This document shows, piece by piece, positions 26,177 to 33,529 of a DNA stretch of 64,000 nt (position 1 is the first letter of the stretch; each line of letters starts with the position of its first letter). The stretch comes from Gemmatimonas sp. (GTDB taxonomy: Bacteria > Gemmatimonadota > Gemmatimonadetes > Longimicrobiales > Longimicrobiaceae), in the NCBI GenBank assembly GCA_009380025.1, contig WHSP01000005.1:18279-82278 (forward strand), given 5' to 3'. The position numbers and the translations under genes are program-made. Below the pieces are notes generated by a model. That model did no database searches. It worked only from the letters and a program-made list of their open reading frames with translations, and was not told the origin of the DNA.

Positions 26177-27583
26177 TCAAAGGAGGTGTTTCAAAGCTTC
26201 CATCTGCGCCCGCACCGACACGCCTGCCGTACCGCCCGGAGCCGACCTCGCCTCGAGTGACTGGAGGGGATCGAACAATCCGTCGAGATTCGCATCAGCG
26301 AACTCTTTCGAGATTTCGATGAACCGGTCCCGCGGAAGCTCCGATAGAGAGCAACCGAGCTCTTCCGCGGCGCGCACGAGCCGCCCAATGCGTTCGTGGG
26401 CTTCTCGGAAAGGTATCCCCTCGCGGACGAGGAAATCGGCCAGATCGGTCGCGAGCATCGCCGGGTCGACGGCGGCTGCACAGCGGTCCACGTCGAAGGT
26501 CATCGTCGAGATACTCCCGGCGACGGCGGGAAGCAGGGTTTCCAGCTCATCGACCGCGTCGAAGAGCGCCACTTTGTCTTCCTGGAGGTCTTTGTTGTAC
26601 CCGGTTGGCAGTCCCTTGAGCAGGGCGAGCGTGCCAACCAGCCCGCCGATGAAGCGACCCGCCTTTCCCCGCGCAAGCTCCATCGCGTCCGGATTCCGCT
26701 TCTGTGGCATGAGCGAGCTTCCGGTCGAGTACGTATCGGCGAGCCTCACGAAGCCGAACTCGGCGGACGCGAACAGGATGACGTCTTCCGCCAGGCGCGA
26801 GAGGTGAACGCCAAGAGTCGACGCGACGAAGAGGATTTCCGCGACCCAATCTCGATCGCCGACCGCGTCGATGCTGTTCTGCGTGACGGCGAGGAATCCG
26901 AGCTCGTCACGAAGGAACTCCCGATCGATCGGGAACGGACAGCCGGCGATGGCACCGGACCCGAGAGGGAGAGTTCCGACGCGTTCGCGGGTCCCGGCGA
27001 TCCGCTCTCGGTCCCGGGAAAGCGCCCACGCGTGCGAGAGGAGCCAGTGCGCTGCGGCGATCGGCTGAGCCCGCTGGAGGTGAGTATAAGACGGCATCAC
27101 CGTCGCGACATTTGGCTCGGCCTGTGACAGCAGGGCCGCCTGGAGGTCCCGAACCAGTGAATCGATCCGGTCGAGGGCGCGGAGGGCCCACAATCGCGTG
27201 TCGGTCGCCACTTGATCGTTCCGCGAGCGACCCGTGTGCAGTCTACCGGCGACCGCGCCGACTTGCTCACGAAGCAATCTTTCGACAAGGGTATGGATGT
27301 CCTCGTCTGCGGCTGCATGCCACCGGGCCGAGTCGAAGCTCCGCAGGCGCTCCGCGACCTGCTCCAGACCCTCCCGGAGCGTCGAAGCCTCGTCCTCGGT
27401 CAAGACCTCTGCCCGGCCCAAGGCGGTGGCCCACGCCAGGCTTCCTTCGATGTCCTCACGCCAGAGGCGATGGTCCACCGGAAGGGACCGATTCAGGCGA
27501 TCCATCTCGACCGAGGGAGATCCCTCGAATCGTCCGCCCCAGAGGCGGGTCGATTGGACAGCTCCGGCATCTGGCTGCTCCAT
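26177..27583 (-). CDS. argH: argininosuccinate lyase
   Basis: 468 residues. Splits argininosuccinate into arginine and fumarate, the last step of arginine synthesis. Signature GSSLMPQKRNPD is intact (catalytic Ser), with TGRSRNDQVATD and THLQRAQP the other active-site segments. N-terminal LWGGRFEG is the family start. ATG 27583 with AGGAG at 6 bases. Last gene of the argC-B-D-A-H block, 97 bases after argA. argG, argF and argJ/argE are not in the window. Confidence 0.97.
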   Translation of the reverse strand: MEQPDAGAVQSTRLWGGRFEGSPSVEMDRLNRSLPVDHRLWREDIEGSLAWATALGRAEVLTEDEASTLREGLEQVAERLRSFDSARWHAAADEDIHTLVERLLREQVGAVAGRLHTGRSRNDQVATDTRLWALRALDRIDSLVRDLQAALLSQAEPNVATVMPSYTHLQRAQPIAAAHWLLSHAWALSRDRERIAGTRERVGTLPLGSGAIAGCPFPIDREFLRDELGFLAVTQNSIDAVGDRDWVAEILFVASTLGVHLSRLAEDVILFASAEFGFVRLADTYSTGSSLMPQKRNPDAMELARGKAGRFIGGLVGTLALLKGLPTGYNKDLQEDKVALFDAVDELETLLPAVAGSISTMTFDVDRCAAAVDPAMLATDLADFLVREGIPFREAHERIGRLVRAAEELGCSLSELPRDRFIEISKEFADANLDGLFDPLQSLEARSAPGGTAGVSVRAQMEALKHLL

Positions 27584-27680
27584 GGCTCTCCTGGCTCGCA
27601 ATATCAGAATCGAAACGGGGCAGGCGCGCCCTTCCACGCCCGCCCCGTGAGTCGAGAGCGCAAATCAATCGACCGACAGC

Positions 27681-28253
27681 TCATATGTCGAGGGCAACAG
27701 CGATCTCGTCGCAGGCATGCAGTTTCGGGCAGCTGCGACAGTCTGCCCAGACCTTCTGGGGGAACTCGTCCTTGGGAACGGTCTCAAAGCCGAGGCGACC
27801 GAAGAAGGCGGGATTCAGGGTCAGGGCGAACACCCTGGCGATTCCCAGGTCGCGGGCGCTCTCGAGCAGACCCACGACGACCTGCCGACCCAGACCCGCT
27901 CGCTGGAGCGGGGGGTCCACGGCGAGCGAGCAAACCTCTGCCAAGCCCTCTCCGTAAACCCGCAGCGCCCCGCACGCCGCGACGCGTCCGCTTTCGTCGC
28001 AGGCGACGATGAACTCTCGGAAGTTCCGCGCGAGGTCATCGTAGCCCTTCGGCAGCATCAAGTTGTGCTCCGCGAAGTGACGGATGAGGGGTTCGACATC
28101 CCTCATATCGGAGATCTTCGCGGGCCGCACGACGATCTCACCGACAGGCTCATTGCGAGGCGGATCTCCAACCGGCTGCGTCGTGGCCACAGCTGACTCG
28201 CTCGACAGGTCGAGCGCGGCGTTCACCCACCGTGGGGAAATCTGAACGATCAT
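27681..28253 (-). CDS. argA: GNAT-type N-acetylglutamate synthase
   Basis: 190 residues. A GNAT fold with VCSLAVDPPLQRAGLGRQVV (acetyl-CoA loop with Q/RxxGxG) and FGRLGFETV. The C-terminal tail has CRSCPKLHAC, the Cys-rich ending seen in the short, kinase-less ArgA class. ATG 28253 overlaps the argD stop by ATGA. The domain proper begins near residue 40; the first 35 or so residues are probably flexible. Makes the first intermediate, N-acetylglutamate. Confidence 0.85.
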   Translation of the reverse strand: MIVQISPRWVNAALDLSSESAVATTQPVGDPPRNEPVGEIVVRPAKISDMRDVEPLIRHFAEHNLMLPKGYDDLARNFREFIVACDESGRVAACGALRVYGEGLAEVCSLAVDPPLQRAGLGRQVVVGLLESARDLGIARVFALTLNPAFFGRLGFETVPKDEFPQKVWADCRSCPKLHACDEIAVALDI

Positions 28254-29434
28254 GCCTGCAGGACCCCCTCGAGGATCTTCACGCCTTCGATAAGGTCTTC
28301 ATCCGTGGTGGTGAGCGGTGGCACCAGCCGGACGACCCGTGGACCCGCACCGACCAGGAGCAGCTGTCGGTCGAGCGCCGCAGAGACGATCTCGGCGGCG
28401 GGCACTGTGAGCTCGATCCCCCATAGGAGGCCCGTTCCACGGACGGCGACGACTTTCTCGTTGGCGAGCGCGATCGCTCCCAACATCTCCGACACGACCT
28501 CGCCTTTCCGTCGAACCGCCTCGAGGAAGCCTGGTTCCCCGATCTTTCGACAAACGGCAAGGGCCGCAGATGCGACGAGCGGTCCGCCGCCGAAGGTGGT
28601 GGCATGGTCCCCCGGCTGGATCGCGGACGCCACTCGGTCGGTCAGGAGGACGGCTCCCATCGGTAGGCCGCCGGCGAGGGGCTTCGCCAAAGTCATGATA
28701 TCCGGTTCGATGCCGCTCGCGTCGTGAGCCCAAAGCCTTCCGGTTCGGCCGAGGCCAACCTGGACTTCGTCGAAGATCAGGAGAGCTTCCGCCGCATCGC
28801 ACGCCTCGCGCACGGATTGCAGAAACTCATGGGGGACCGGGAGTATCCCACCTTCTGCCAGAATCGGCTCGATGATCACCGCCGCCGTCTGCTCGCCGCT
28901 GACAACCCGTCCGAGTTCCCCGACGTCTCCCACAGAAAGGAACCGGACACCGGGCATCAGGGGCTGGAACGGCTCCTGAAACGCGGATCGGTCGGTTGCG
29001 GCCAGTGCGCCGAAAGTGCGGCCGTGGAAGCTCCCGCGGAACGCCACGATCTCGACCTTGTCCCTCGACCGCTCCCGAGACCACCGCCGCGCGAACTTGA
29101 AGGCCCCTTCGTTCGCCTCCGCCCCGCTGTTACAGAAGAAGACGCGATCGGCAAAGGAACGTTCGGTCAGCCAGGCTGCCAGTTCAGTCCCTGGCACGGT
29201 TCGGTACAGGTTGGAGGTGTGGACCAGGCCGGTGTCGAGGGCAGCCCGGACGGCGTCGTCGAAGGCCGGATCGCCATAACCGAGCGCGTTCACGGCGATG
29301 CCGCTGACGAAGTCGAGATAGCGCCTCCCGTCCTCGGCGATGAGGCGGGACCCCTCCCCCCCGACGAATACGGGCCCGGCGGGTCGATAGACTTCCAGCA
29401 GAGAACCGGTATCCTCACTCACAGGCAGCGTCAT
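28250..29434 (-). CDS. argD: acetylornithine aminotransferase
   Basis: 394 residues, class-III PLP aminotransferase. FCNSGAEANEGAFKFAR binds PLP, AFRGSFHGRT follows, LLIFDEVQVGLGRTG carries the PLP-pyridine Asp, and LAKPLAGGLPMGA has the Schiff-base Lys. Converts N-acetylglutamate semialdehyde to N-acetylornithine. Its place between argB and argA fits acetylornithine rather than ornithine or GABA transaminase. Confidence 0.94.
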   Translation of the reverse strand: MTLPVSEDTGSLLEVYRPAGPVFVGGEGSRLIAEDGRRYLDFVSGIAVNALGYGDPAFDDAVRAALDTGLVHTSNLYRTVPGTELAAWLTERSFADRVFFCNSGAEANEGAFKFARRWSRERSRDKVEIVAFRGSFHGRTFGALAATDRSAFQEPFQPLMPGVRFLSVGDVGELGRVVSGEQTAAVIIEPILAEGGILPVPHEFLQSVREACDAAEALLIFDEVQVGLGRTGRLWAHDASGIEPDIMTLAKPLAGGLPMGAVLLTDRVASAIQPGDHATTFGGGPLVASAALAVCRKIGEPGFLEAVRRKGEVVSEMLGAIALANEKVVAVRGTGLLWGIELTVPAAEIVSAALDRQLLLVGAGPRVVRLVPPLTTTDEDLIEGVKILEGVLQA

Positions 29435-29475
29435 TTCGATTCGCCACGTGTTCGGGTTTCGGGTCGAGGGGTGAA

Positions 29476-30252
29476 TCAGGTTCTCGGTGAGGCCGCGGGA
29501 AGCTCCTGACGCACGATAGTCGTACCCGCTTCGGGATCGGAGAGCAGGTTCAGCCCACCGATCCGTACCTCTTGCACGCCCGCCCTCGCGGCCCGCATTG
29601 CCGCCCTCAGCTTCGGAACCATCCCGCCGCTCGCGACGCCGCTGGAGATCAGCACCTCCAGCTCTTCGGTCGTAACCCTTGGAATTCGTTGCCCGTCGCG
29701 TAACACACCGGGAACGTTCGAGACGACGAGGAAGCGCCGCGCATGGAGTGCCGACGCGACTGCGGACGCGGAATCGTCCGCATTGACGTTCAACGCGCCG
29801 CCGTCGGGTCCACGCGAGACCGGCGAGACAACCGGGATGATACCGTGGTCGAGAAGTGCGTGCAGAAGGCCCGTTCGGACTTCGCTGATCTGCCCAGTAC
29901 GTCCGAGCTGACCTCCACGCGCGGGGACCGCCTCCAAAGTAGGGCCGTCCTCACCAGAGATTCCCGCCGCCGTCACCCCGGCTCCGATCAGCGCCGCTAC
30001 GAGCCGCTTGTTGACGATTCCGGAGAGTACCATCGACACTGCCCGGAGCGCCGCCGGCGTCGTCACCCGGAGGCCTTCAGACCACTCGGGTTCCGCACCG
30101 AGCGCGCGTTGTAGATCCGTTACCTCCTTGCCCCCACCATGGACGACGACCACGCCCCGCGGAGAAGCGGCAACCGCTGCGGCGAGCCGGGCGGTCCAGG
30201 TTGGGTCGTCGACCTCATTCCCGCCAACCTTGACGACGGTGGCTCCTTCCAT
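29476..30252 (-). CDS. argB: acetylglutamate kinase
   Basis: 258 residues, amino-acid kinase fold. VVKVGGNEV at the N-terminus, VVVHGGGKEVTDLQRALG for substrate binding and NVNADDSASAVASALHA for nucleotide binding are all typical. It lacks the long N-terminal helix of arginine-inhibited hexameric ArgB. In addition, this short form resembles LysZ/ArgB-like kinases of other lineages; the arg context decides. 4 bases after argC. Confidence 0.92.
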   Translation of the reverse strand: MEGATVVKVGGNEVDDPTWTARLAAAVAASPRGVVVVHGGGKEVTDLQRALGAEPEWSEGLRVTTPAALRAVSMVLSGIVNKRLVAALIGAGVTAAGISGEDGPTLEAVPARGGQLGRTGQISEVRTGLLHALLDHGIIPVVSPVSRGPDGGALNVNADDSASAVASALHARRFLVVSNVPGVLRDGQRIPRVTTEELEVLISSGVASGGMVPKLRAAMRAARAGVQEVRIGGLNLLSDPEAGTTIVRQELPAASPRT

Positions 30253-30256
30253 CAGC

Positions 30257-31261
30257 TCACGTCAGCCCCTCGGTTTCGCGCCACCCTTGCATCAGATTCA
30301 GGTTCTGGAGGGCCTGTCCAGCTGCCCCCTTGAGCAGGTTGTCCTCCGCCGCAAGCACCATCAGCAGCGGAGAGCTGACGCCGGCAAGCGGGACGGCAGC
30401 TATCGACAACAGGTTCGTTCCGACGACGCCGGCCAGTGAGGGAGTCCCGTCGCGCAACACTTCCACAAACGGCTCCTCGCCATAGTCTTCTTCGTAGACT
30501 CCTGCCGCCCCCGTCGCTGATAGCTCCTCCACGAGCGGGACGTAGATGGTTTCCAGGATCCCGCGACGCACGGGGAGCAGGTGAGGAGTGAACACCAGCT
30601 CTGGCGGCCGCTCCCCAGCAAGCCTCTCGACCTGATCCCGCATCTCCGCCAGGTGTCGGTGAACGTTGCCTACCGCGTACGCACGAAAATTCTCGGCCGC
30701 CTCGGCAAAGAGAAAATCCCGCTTCGGCGACCGCCCCGCACCCGTGATCCCGGATGCCGCATCGATGACGACCGGCGCCTCGCCCACCAGCCCTCGCCGT
30801 ACCAACGGTGCAATCGCCAAGATCGCAGCCGTCGGATAACAACCCGGATTCGCAACCAGCTCTGCATCCGCAATCTGGTCCCGATACAGCTCGGGAAGCC
30901 CGTAGACGGCGCCCCGCGCCCATTCGGGCATCTCCTCCGTCACCACCCGCAGATCCGCGGATAGATCGATCCCCCGCGCACCCGCCCGACGGATCCTCTC
31001 CACCCATCGCATCGACGCCCCGTGGGGAAGGCACGAGAACACCGCCTCCACTTCCTCCAGCCGGGCATCTTCGGCCCGGATCATCGGGATATCGGGCGCG
31101 CCTCGCACAACCCGATTCAGCGGCTTCCCTGCCTCGCTTTCGGACGTCGCGAACGCGACCCGGAGCCTGGGATGGCCGGTGATGAGCCGGACCATTTCCC
31201 TGCCAGTATAACCGGTAGCTCCCAGCACACCGACGGGGAGCAGTGAGGATTCATGCATCAT
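30257..31261 (-). CDS. argC: N-acetyl-gamma-glutamyl-phosphate reductase
   Basis: 334 residues. NADPH-dependent reduction in arginine synthesis. GVLGATGYTGREMVRL nucleotide loop, catalytic Cys in VANPGCYPT, and HRHLAEM near the C-terminal part. Begins MMHESS at ATG 31261; there is no ribosome site, and the promoter sits so close that the mRNA may be leaderless. First gene of the block. Confidence 0.95.
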   Translation of the reverse strand: MMHESSLLPVGVLGATGYTGREMVRLITGHPRLRVAFATSESEAGKPLNRVVRGAPDIPMIRAEDARLEEVEAVFSCLPHGASMRWVERIRRAGARGIDLSADLRVVTEEMPEWARGAVYGLPELYRDQIADAELVANPGCYPTAAILAIAPLVRRGLVGEAPVVIDAASGITGAGRSPKRDFLFAEAAENFRAYAVGNVHRHLAEMRDQVERLAGERPPELVFTPHLLPVRRGILETIYVPLVEELSATGAAGVYEEDYGEEPFVEVLRDGTPSLAGVVGTNLLSIAAVPLAGVSSPLLMVLAAEDNLLKGAAGQALQNLNLMQGWRETEGLT

Positions 31262-31264
31262 GAG

Positions 31265-31295
31265 CGAAATATATTCACTTTCCCCGCTTCGTCAA
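31265..31295 (-). promoter_or_regulatory. argC promoter with possible ARG box
   Basis: Minus strand: TTGACG (31295-31290), 16 bases, TATATT (31273-31268), only 7 bases before the ATG. The sequence TGAATATATTTCG over the -10 resembles half to two thirds of an ARG box (TGAAT spacer ATTCA). ArgR binding is a guess; the promoter is the firmer part. Confidence 0.55.
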
Positions 31296-31643
31296 GCCAA
31301 AGGAGCGCCAAACTAGAGGGTGGAAGCCTTTGGCGCACGTGTGGTACTGCATGGGTTGGGGCGCTCGAGATGGTGGCGCTTGCGATGTGGAGAAGAGGGG
31401 GCCCCCGGTTGGGGTTCGTTTCTATTCGAGAGGGTCGGCGCTTCTCGGTCGGGCAGACGACCGTGCCCTTCTGGCCGCAGGGCTCTTGACGATGGTTAGT
31501 GTGGTTTTGGGGGGTGTTCGGATGAGTCGAGGTACAGCTTGGCGGACCGACGAAGAGAGGGAGCGTTGCCCTCGGGCGGGGGGTTCGGGTAATATGCGGC
31601 TTCCGCAGGGTCATTTCGAACGTCGGAGCCGACAGGGGGACAC
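31296..31643. other. intergenic region between divergent argC and the lipoprotein gene
   Basis: About 350 bases, G-rich on the plus strand. Apart from the argC promoter and the promoter at 31566-31595 I see nothing. The open frames that cover it have no ribosome sites or family features. Confidence 0.5.
31566..31595 (+). promoter_or_regulatory. promoter of the lipoprotein gene
   Basis: TTGCCC and TAATAT with an 18-base spacer, 48 bases before the ATG. Confidence 0.5.
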
Positions 31644-32087
31644 ATGAGCGGGAGCGCATCGAGGAGTCTGGGGTTGTTGCTGATCGGACCGCTCGTCCTG
31701 GTGGGATGTGAAAGCGGCGGAGGGGGAGGAGGGGAGGAAGCGGCACGAGTGGAGATCGTGGAGCCGGCTGAAGGGAGCACCGTGTCAGGTACGGAGGTTC
31801 CGGTGGTGCTGGAGACGTTTGGTGCTCAGGTGGAGGCAGCCGACAACCGGCAGACGGAGGGACGTGGGCACCATCACATTTACCTCGATCAAGATGTCGC
31901 ATCGGCGAGCGAGCCGATTGCGGCGGGAGTCGACGGAATTGTGCACATGGGCGACGGATCGGAGGAGTACATGTTCACTGGCGTTACTCCTGGCGAGCAC
32001 CGGTTGATCGCCGTGTTCGCGTATGGAGATCACACCCCGATTGGGGAGGTTCGGGCAGATACGGTGACCTTCACCGTCGGGCCGTAG
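31644..32087 (+). CDS. lipoprotein with DUF4399-like domain
   Basis: 147 residues. Signal peptide with lipobox LVGC (Cys about 20), then a Gly-rich linker. The mature domain follows the pattern of DUF4399 proteins: early RVEIVEPAEGSTV, a GRGHHHIYLD segment and a late PGEHRLIAVFAYGDHTP segment. It looks like a small beta-sandwich with His residues that may bind metal. Function unknown. Divergent from argC, with its own promoter and terminator. Confidence 0.8.
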   Translation: MSGSASRSLGLLLIGPLVLVGCESGGGGGGEEAARVEIVEPAEGSTVSGTEVPVVLETFGAQVEAADNRQTEGRGHHHIYLDQDVASASEPIAAGVDGIVHMGDGSEEYMFTGVTPGEHRLIAVFAYGDHTPIGEVRADTVTFTVGP

Positions 32088-32122
32088 GCCTCGGAATTCA
32101 GCTGCTGTTGGCTGGAATCGAG

Positions 32123-32156
32123 AGAGCCACCGCGACCATGCGTCTGCGGTGGCTCT
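32123..32156 (+). terminator. terminator of the lipoprotein gene
   Basis: Perfect 11-bp stem AGAGCCACCGC/GCGGTGGCTCT with a 12-base loop followed by TGTTTGTT. Confidence 0.85.
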
Positions 32157-32169
32157 TGTTTGTTCGGTG

Positions 32170-32296
32170 CGAAGGTCGAAGAGAAATCGTGCAGGTCAAG
32201 GCACGCGACGAGCTGCGAGTGAGCGTACTTTCGTACCCGCAGGGAGCGGCGAGGAAGCGTAACGCGGAGCTGCGCGATTTATCAACAGCCTTCTAG
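32170..32296 (+). repeat. dispersed 3'-end repeat, full copy
   Basis: About 127 bases: AGAGAAATCGTGCAGGTCAA, then a GCGTACTTTCGTAC near-palindrome, GCAGGGAGCGGCGAGGAAGC, GAGCTGCGCGATTTATC and AACAGCCTTCTAG at the end. Nearly identical to 33396-33529. Its last bases supply the TAG stop of argR on the other strand. Confidence 0.85.
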
Positions 32297-32745
32297 CTGC
32301 CGGCGAGGCCCCGCAGGCGAGTGCTGACGGAATCCAGATGCGTCGGGCTGCGCAGGATGACGAGGATGGTGTCGTCCCCGGCGACGGTTCCGACGATCTC
32401 GGGCCACTCTTCCCAATCGAGGGCGACGGCGATCGGCTGGGCGCCACCGGTCAAAGTCTTGACCACGAGGAGGTTGCCGACGCCGTCCGCGCCGAGATAC
32501 AGGGCGGGAAGGAGCCTCGCGAGAGCGGGAGTAGGGTCGGTGATGTGGGTGGGGATGGTGTACGCCGAGCCGCCTTCATCGTCTGGCACCTTGACCAGTC
32601 CGAGCTCCCGAATGTCACGCGAGAGGGTAGCCTGGGCGACATCGACACCGCGTCTAGCCAGTTGCTCTCGGAGGACCTCCTGTGAGTGGACACGTTTGTG
32701 CCGCACGATGTCGAGGATCTCTGAATGGCGCTGAGGCTTGTGCAC
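32293..32745 (-). CDS. argR: arginine repressor ArgR
   Basis: 150 residues, normal length. N-terminal winged-helix (about 1-70: RHSEILDIVRHKRVHSQEVL, ATLSRDIRELGLVKV) and C-terminal hexamer/arginine-binding domain with GTVAGDDTILVI. GTG start at 32745. Likely represses the nearby arg block in response to arginine. The ORF ends in TAG contributed by the repeat. Confidence 0.95.
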   Translation of the reverse strand: MHKPQRHSEILDIVRHKRVHSQEVLREQLARRGVDVAQATLSRDIRELGLVKVPDDEGGSAYTIPTHITDPTPALARLLPALYLGADGVGNLLVVKTLTGGAQPIAVALDWEEWPEIVGTVAGDDTILVILRSPTHLDSVSTRLRGLAGS

Positions 32746-32841
32746 CGTGGTGTGGGATCGTGAAGGGAATCGTCGGAGTGCGGAGATCTTAGGGACCCTC
32801 GGTCAGGCCCGGCAAGACCTCTGTCGAGTACGATCCCCCGT

Positions 32842-33231
32842 TCAGGGAAGGGTTTCCGGTTCGTAGTCGTCACCGATCGCCGAGATCGTGATGAGCAGGG
32901 CGCTTGGCTGGGTGGCGGTGATGTCGTGCGCGTGACCGGGGCCGAAAAAGAGGACCTCGCCCTCACGGAGCCGGTGCTCACCGTCGTCGGAGCGGTACTC
33001 GATGTTCCCCTCGATCACGTGGATCGTCAGCGGGCTGTCGGCTTGATGTGTTCCGATCACGTTCCCTTCGTCCATCGCCACCAGAACGAGTCGCATTCGT
33101 CCGGCCTTCGCCAGGGTCCGTCCGGCGCGCCCTCCGTGGCGGAGATCTTCCTCTCGCCGCAATTCCTCGATCGCCTCCCGAAGTCTGAACGTGAGCATTG
33201 GTCCCGAAAGCGGGCGATTGATCGACGACAT
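32842..33231 (-). CDS. cupin domain protein
   Basis: 129 residues. A single cupin barrel: LVLVAMDEGNVIGTHQADSPLTIHVIEGNIEYR and the second motif EGEVLFFGPGHAHDI. The first motif has His but lacks the second His of classical metal sites, so metal binding is unclear. Start ATG 33231 has GGGAGG at 5 bases; the frame upstream is in the repeat region. Similar small cupins are found as sensors or quercetinase-like enzymes; role not known. Confidence 0.8.
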   Translation of the reverse strand: MSSINRPLSGPMLTFRLREAIEELRREEDLRHGGRAGRTLAKAGRMRLVLVAMDEGNVIGTHQADSPLTIHVIEGNIEYRSDDGEHRLREGEVLFFGPGHAHDITATQPSALLITISAIGDDYEPETLP

Positions 33232-33309
33232 GCGGGCCTCCCGTGGAGGGTTGGTGGCGGTCGGTGGGGATGAATCGGGATGCAAAGAGGGGACCGGACG
33301 GGGGCGGCA

Positions 33310-33390
33310 AGGAAGCGCGCGCCCGAAGGAAGCATCCGTTACCATGCGGAGCTGCGGGATTTTATCGAGGGCCGTTTCGAAGGCTGACAG
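33310..33390 (+). repeat. partial copy of the 3'-end repeat
   Basis: Contains GGAAGCGCGCGCCCGAAGGA, AGCATCC, GAGCTGCGGGATTTTATCGA and a GGGCCGTTTCGAAGGCTG end. It lies head-to-tail just before the full copy and shares the CGCCCGAAGGAAGCATCC block with the copy after mltD. Confidence 0.6.
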
Positions 33391-33395
33391 CGCGG

Positions 33396-33529
33396 CCTCC
33401 GGAAGGCCGAAGAGAAATCGTGCAGGTCAAGGCGCGCGACGAGATGCGAGTGAGGCGTACTTTTGTACGCCGCAGGGAGCGGCGAGGAAGCGCAACGCAG
33501 AGCTGCGCGATTTATCGAAGGCCTTCTAG
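33396..33529 (+). repeat. dispersed 3'-end repeat, full copy
   Basis: Same order of blocks as 32170-32296, with the inner palindrome GCGTACTTTTGTACGC perfect here. It ends CGAAGGCCTTCTAG and supplies the TAG stop of the outer-membrane barrel gene. Confidence 0.85.
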
